Assembly (NCBI GenBank): GCA_964635575.1
Contig: CAZWNY010000064.1
Span: 1 to 9,720, forward strand
Reading direction: 5' to 3'
Source of the DNA: GCA-2733415 sp964635575
GTDB lineage: Bacteria > Bacteroidota > Bacteroidia > Flavobacteriales > Flavobacteriaceae
Length of the DNA: 9,720 nucleotides
The notes under the pieces were generated by a model. The model saw nothing but the letters and a program-made list of their open reading frames with translations. It had not been told where the DNA came from and did no database searches. A program made the position numbers and the translations under genes. Shown one piece after another: positions 6,702-9,720 of this stretch; the first letter of the stretch is position 1; each line of letters begins with the position of its first letter.

Positions 6702-7955
6702 ATGAAAAAGGTTAATTACCACAATTTAACGTCTAAATTACTAAGTATTTGCTTATTAATTTTGTTAGCATTTACAACTACAGCCTCTGCACAAGCAGAC
6801 CCTGTGAAAGGAAAAGCATTATTTAATACAAATTGTGCCGCATGTCACAGACTAGATAAACCATCTACAGGTCCTTTATTAAGAGGTATTACTGAAAAAA
6901 GAGAAACAGAATGGTTACATCTTTGGATTACAAACAGTAGAAAACTAATTGATAGTGGAGATGCAGATGCAATAGCAATTTTTCAAGAATATAATGAGGT
7001 TCCAATGACAGCTTTTCCTCAATTATCTAAAGAAGATATTGATAATATATTAGCATATACAGCACAACCAAAACCAGAAAAAAAAGAAGTAGTTCCTCTA
7101 CCAGGAGAATCCTCTAGTAATACTGAAGGCTTAAATACAAATGTAATTTTAGGGGTCTTAGTTTTAGTGCTAGCTATTTTGGCAGCAATGTTATATTTAG
7201 TGAATAAAACACTAAAATCAATAGCAGATAAAAGCGGAATTGTAATCAAAAAAAATACTCCTATCTGGAAAGTATTTGCAAAAAATCAATTTTTAGTATT
7301 AGTGTCAATTCTTTTATTTGTGTTACTTGCAGCATACCATGCATTTGGGTTCTTTATGCAAATAGGTGTTGATCAAGGATACCAGCCAGTACAACCAATA
7401 CATTTTTCTCACAGAATACATTCAGGAGACAATAATATTGATTGTAAATATTGTCATTCCAATGCACGAGTAAGTAAAACTTCAGGTATACCTGCATTAA
7501 ATGTATGCATGAACTGTCATAAAACTATTGATGAAGTATCTGAAAAAACTGCAACATCCGAATATTCTAAAGAATTTTATGATGCAGAAATTCAAAAACT
7601 ATATGACGCCGTAGGATGGACGGGAACTAAATATGAAGGAGAACCAAAACCTGTAAAATGGGTTAGAGTACATAATTTACCTGATTTTGCATACTATAAT
7701 CACTCGCAACACGTAAGCGTAGCAGGTTTACAATGTCAAGAATGTCATGGAGAAGTAGAGAAAATGGAAATCTTAGAGCAACACGCCTCATTAACAATGA
7801 ATTGGTGCTTAGATTGCCATAAAACAAAAAAAATAAATATGAAAGATAACGCGTATTACGACAAAATTCACGACCAATTAAAGAAAAAATACGGTGTAGA
7901 TAAATTTACCGTAGCTCAAATGGGTGGTTTAGAATGTGGTAAATGCCATTATTAA
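6702..7955 (+). CDS. actA: ACIII subunit ActA: monohaem plus pentahaem cytochrome c
   Basis: ActA carries electrons from the quinol-oxidising part of alternative complex III towards cytochrome c or the terminal oxidase. Residues 1-30 look like a signal peptide (TASA|QA). A small class I cytochrome c domain follows (about 33-122), with haem motif CAACH at 45-49 and probable axial Met102 (VPMTAF). Two membrane helices (about 147-168 and 196-219) enclose a lysine-rich cytoplasmic loop, which places both haem regions in the periplasm. The C-terminal domain has five CxxCH motifs, with first cysteines at 248, 269, 345, 369 and 412, the last almost at the C-terminus (CGKCHY). The pentahaem part is the conserved core of ActA. 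At 417 residues with six motifs, this protein is larger than a pentahaem domain alone because of the N-terminal monohaem module. It is the first gene of the operon, 83 bases before actB. Confidence 0.93.
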   Translation: MKKVNYHNLTSKLLSICLLILLAFTTTASAQADPVKGKALFNTNCAACHRLDKPSTGPLLRGITEKRETEWLHLWITNSRKLIDSGDADAIAIFQEYNEVPMTAFPQLSKEDIDNILAYTAQPKPEKKEVVPLPGESSSNTEGLNTNVILGVLVLVLAILAAMLYLVNKTLKSIADKSGIVIKKNTPIWKVFAKNQFLVLVSILLFVLLAAYHAFGFFMQIGVDQGYQPVQPIHFSHRIHSGDNNIDCKYCHSNARVSKTSGIPALNVCMNCHKTIDEVSEKTATSEYSKEFYDAEIQKLYDAVGWTGTKYEGEPKPVKWVRVHNLPDFAYYNHSQHVSVAGLQCQECHGEVEKMEILEQHASLTMNWCLDCHKTKKINMKDNAYYDKIHDQLKKKYGVDKFTVAQMGGLECGKCHY

Positions 7956-8038
7956 TAAATTACTAAGAAAAAAAATTGTATTTTTAAGTTGTTCAATCAT
8001 TGAGAACCATTTAATTTTTAAATCATTAAATATAAAAT

Positions 8039-9720
8039 ATGGCATCAAACAAGAAATACTGGAAAAGTGTTGAAGAGCTTGATAAAAACTCAGTAGTTGA
8101 CTCCGTTCAACAAAAAGAGTTTTTACAAGAAATTCCTGTTGATGAATTTTTAGGAGATAAAGAAGCTCTTGAAACATCATCTACAACACGTAGAGACTTT
8201 CTTAAATATGTTGGATTTAGTACTGCTGCAGTTTCATTAGCAGCATGTGAAGGACCTGTAATAAAATCAATCCCTTACATAGTACAACCAGAACAAGTTC
8301 GTCCAGGTGTAGCGGACTACTACGCAACTACAATTGCAAACGGTTTCGATTTTGCAAGTATCTTAGTAAAAACAAGAGAAGGTCGTCCAATTAAAATTGA
8401 GCCAAATAAATTGGCAAAAATTAAAGGAGGAACAAGCGCACGTGTGCAAGCATCAGTACTATCATTGTATGATAGTATGCGTTTAAAACAACCTATGATA
8501 AATGGTAAAGCAACGGATTGGGAAAACTTTGATAAAGGAATTTCTACAGAGTTAGCAAAACTATCTGAAGCAGGAAAAGAAATTGTGCTATTAACACAAA
8601 CTTTTGCAAGCCCATCAACAACACGTTTAATTACAGAATTTAAAGCTAAATTTGGAGCAGTACGTCATGTAATATATGATGCAATTTCTGAATCAGCAAC
8701 TTTAGATGCTTATCAAGAAAAATACGGAGAAAGAGGTTTGCCAGATTTCGATTTAGAAAAAGCAGATTTAATAATTTCTGTAGGTGCAGATTTCTTAGGA
8801 GATTGGCAAGGAGGAGGTTTTGAAGCGGCTTATACTAAAGGAAGAGTTCCTGAAAACGGAAAAATGTCACGTCACGTACAGTTTGAGTCCAACATGTCTT
8901 TAACTGGAGCAAATGCAGATACTCGCATACCATTAACACCTTCACAACAAAAAGTAGTATTAGCTAAATTATATGGTTATATTACTGGCTCTGCAGTAAA
9001 CGGAAAATTACCAAAGCATATTGATGCAATGGTTCAAAAATCAGCTACTGAATTAAAAAAATACGGCAGTAGAGCAGTAGTTTTAACAGGCATTCAGGAT
9101 AAAGACGCACAATTAGTCGCCTTAGCAATCAACGAAGCATTGTCTAGTAATGCATTTAACAAAGCAACTCCATTAAAAACAAGACAAGGTAGCGATACAG
9201 CAGTTAATCAACTATTTACCGACATGAAATCAGGTAAAATAGGTGCGATAATCATGTCTGGTATTAATCCAGTATATACATTAGCAAATGGTAAAGAATT
9301 TGCTAATACTTTAAAGAAAGTTCCCTTAACAGTATCTTTTACAGAGAGAGAAGATGAAACTTCTGGATATGTAAATTATTTAGGTGCAACTCCACATTAT
9401 TTAGAATCTTGGGGAGATGTAGCATTTAAAAAAGGAAGCTACAGTTTAATGCAACCAACAATAAACCCATTATTTGATACCCGTCAATTTCAAGATTCAT
9501 TATTAAAATGGATAGGAAGTAATGATTCATATCAAAACTATATTAAACAAACTTGGTCAACAGGTTTCTTAGGAAGCTCTTCTTGGAACAAAGCATTGCA
9601 TGACGGTGTTTTAAATACTCCAGTAGTAGCAATTAAAGATGAAAGCAGTGCGATTGAAGTTGATACTACTAATTTAAGTGCCGCAGTTTCTAAATTAGCA
9701 AACACAACATCTAGTGGATT
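8039..9720 (+). CDS. actB: ACIII subunit ActB, N-terminal part (Tat-variant molybdopterin oxidoreductase-like)
   Basis: The reading frame opens at ATG 8039 and runs past the window end with 560 complete codons; ActB proteins are usually about 1000 residues, so roughly half is visible. A 50-residue N-extension precedes a Tat-type motif TTRRDFLKYVGFS (49-61, RR at 51-52), the pattern behind the family name 'TAT-variant-translocated'. The hydrophobic stretch ends in a lipobox, LAAC (67-70). The following region resembles the molybdopterin-binding domain of complex iron-sulfur molybdoenzymes (for example ADLIISVGADFLGDW, about 241-255). C70 is the only cysteine in the visible part, so the usual N-terminal Fe-S cluster motif is absent, as known for ActB, which has lost the molybdenum cofactor. 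The Fe-S ferredoxin-like half should lie beyond the edge. No Shine-Dalgarno sequence is seen; the leader is AAATATAAAAT. Confidence 0.93.
   Translation, partial: MASNKKYWKSVEELDKNSVVDSVQQKEFLQEIPVDEFLGDKEALETSSTTRRDFLKYVGFSTAAVSLAACEGPVIKSIPYIVQPEQVRPGVADYYATTIANGFDFASILVKTREGRPIKIEPNKLAKIKGGTSARVQASVLSLYDSMRLKQPMINGKATDWENFDKGISTELAKLSEAGKEIVLLTQTFASPSTTRLITEFKAKFGAVRHVIYDAISESATLDAYQEKYGERGLPDFDLEKADLIISVGADFLGDWQGGGFEAAYTKGRVPENGKMSRHVQFESNMSLTGANADTRIPLTPSQQKVVLAKLYGYITGSAVNGKLPKHIDAMVQKSATELKKYGSRAVVLTGIQDKDAQLVALAINEALSSNAFNKATPLKTRQGSDTAVNQLFTDMKSGKIGAIIMSGINPVYTLANGKEFANTLKKVPLTVSFTEREDETSGYVNYLGATPHYLESWGDVAFKKGSYSLMQPTINPLFDTRQFQDSLLKWIGSNDSYQNYIKQTWSTGFLGSSSWNKALHDGVLNTPVVAIKDESSAIEVDTTNLSAAVSKLANTTSSG

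Noticed and set aside
7991..8007. GTTCAAT / ATTGAGAAC near-inverted repeat between actA and actB
   Set aside because: The loop would be a single base and one arm has an extra G, so it is not a credible terminator or operator.
7929..8180. Minus-strand open frame of 83 codons across the actA-actB gap
   Set aside because: It overlaps the ends of two certain genes, has no family resemblance or promoter, and its composition fits chance.
1..9720. A previously undescribed system, CRISPR array or insertion sequence
   Set aside because: Every long reading frame belongs to a known family in a familiar arrangement, and no spaced repeats, transposase or terminal inverted repeats were seen.

Overview
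This window looks like chromosomal DNA from a member of the Flavobacteriaceae (phylum Bacteroidota). The DNA is AT-rich and coding regions favour A/T-ending codons. Starts lack Shine-Dalgarno sequences and are preceded by A/T-rich leaders. Two perfect TAnnTTTG (Bacteroidota -7) elements are visible. The right-hand genes encode alternative complex III (ACIII), which flavobacteria use in place of the bc1 complex. The species cannot be named from this window.

Layout: positions 1-59 are the 3' part of a tRNA-Ser(GGA), followed by a long hairpin terminator (64-110). Positions 267-5986 hold a five-gene co-directional operon: a stand-alone MacB/LolD-type ATPase, two paralogous FtsX/MacB-type permeases, a MacA-like membrane fusion protein and a TolC-like outer membrane factor. 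Together they form a complete tripartite ABC efflux pump, with the E. coli MacB polypeptide split into one ATPase and two different permeases. The substrate cannot be read from sequence, and no regulator gene is present.

Positions 6068-6439 on the minus strand encode a small exported SPOR-domain protein that converges on the tolC-like gene. It is divergent from the ACIII operon, which starts at 6702 with actA: an N-terminal monohaem cytochrome c joined through two membrane helices to a pentahaem domain. actB follows at 8039: an N-extended Tat-type signal with a lipobox, then a molybdopterin-oxidoreductase-like domain without cofactor-cluster cysteines. The window edge cuts actB about halfway. 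ACIII oxidises menaquinol and passes electrons through the ActA haems to cytochrome c or the terminal oxidase. The remaining subunits (actC-F) are expected to the right.

No mobile element, CRISPR array or clearly undescribed system was found. The most notable points are the six-haem ActA layout, the combined Tat/lipobox signal with a single cysteine in ActB, the asymmetric permease pair, and candidate operator-like palindromes at both operon promoters. All of these are modest in novelty.
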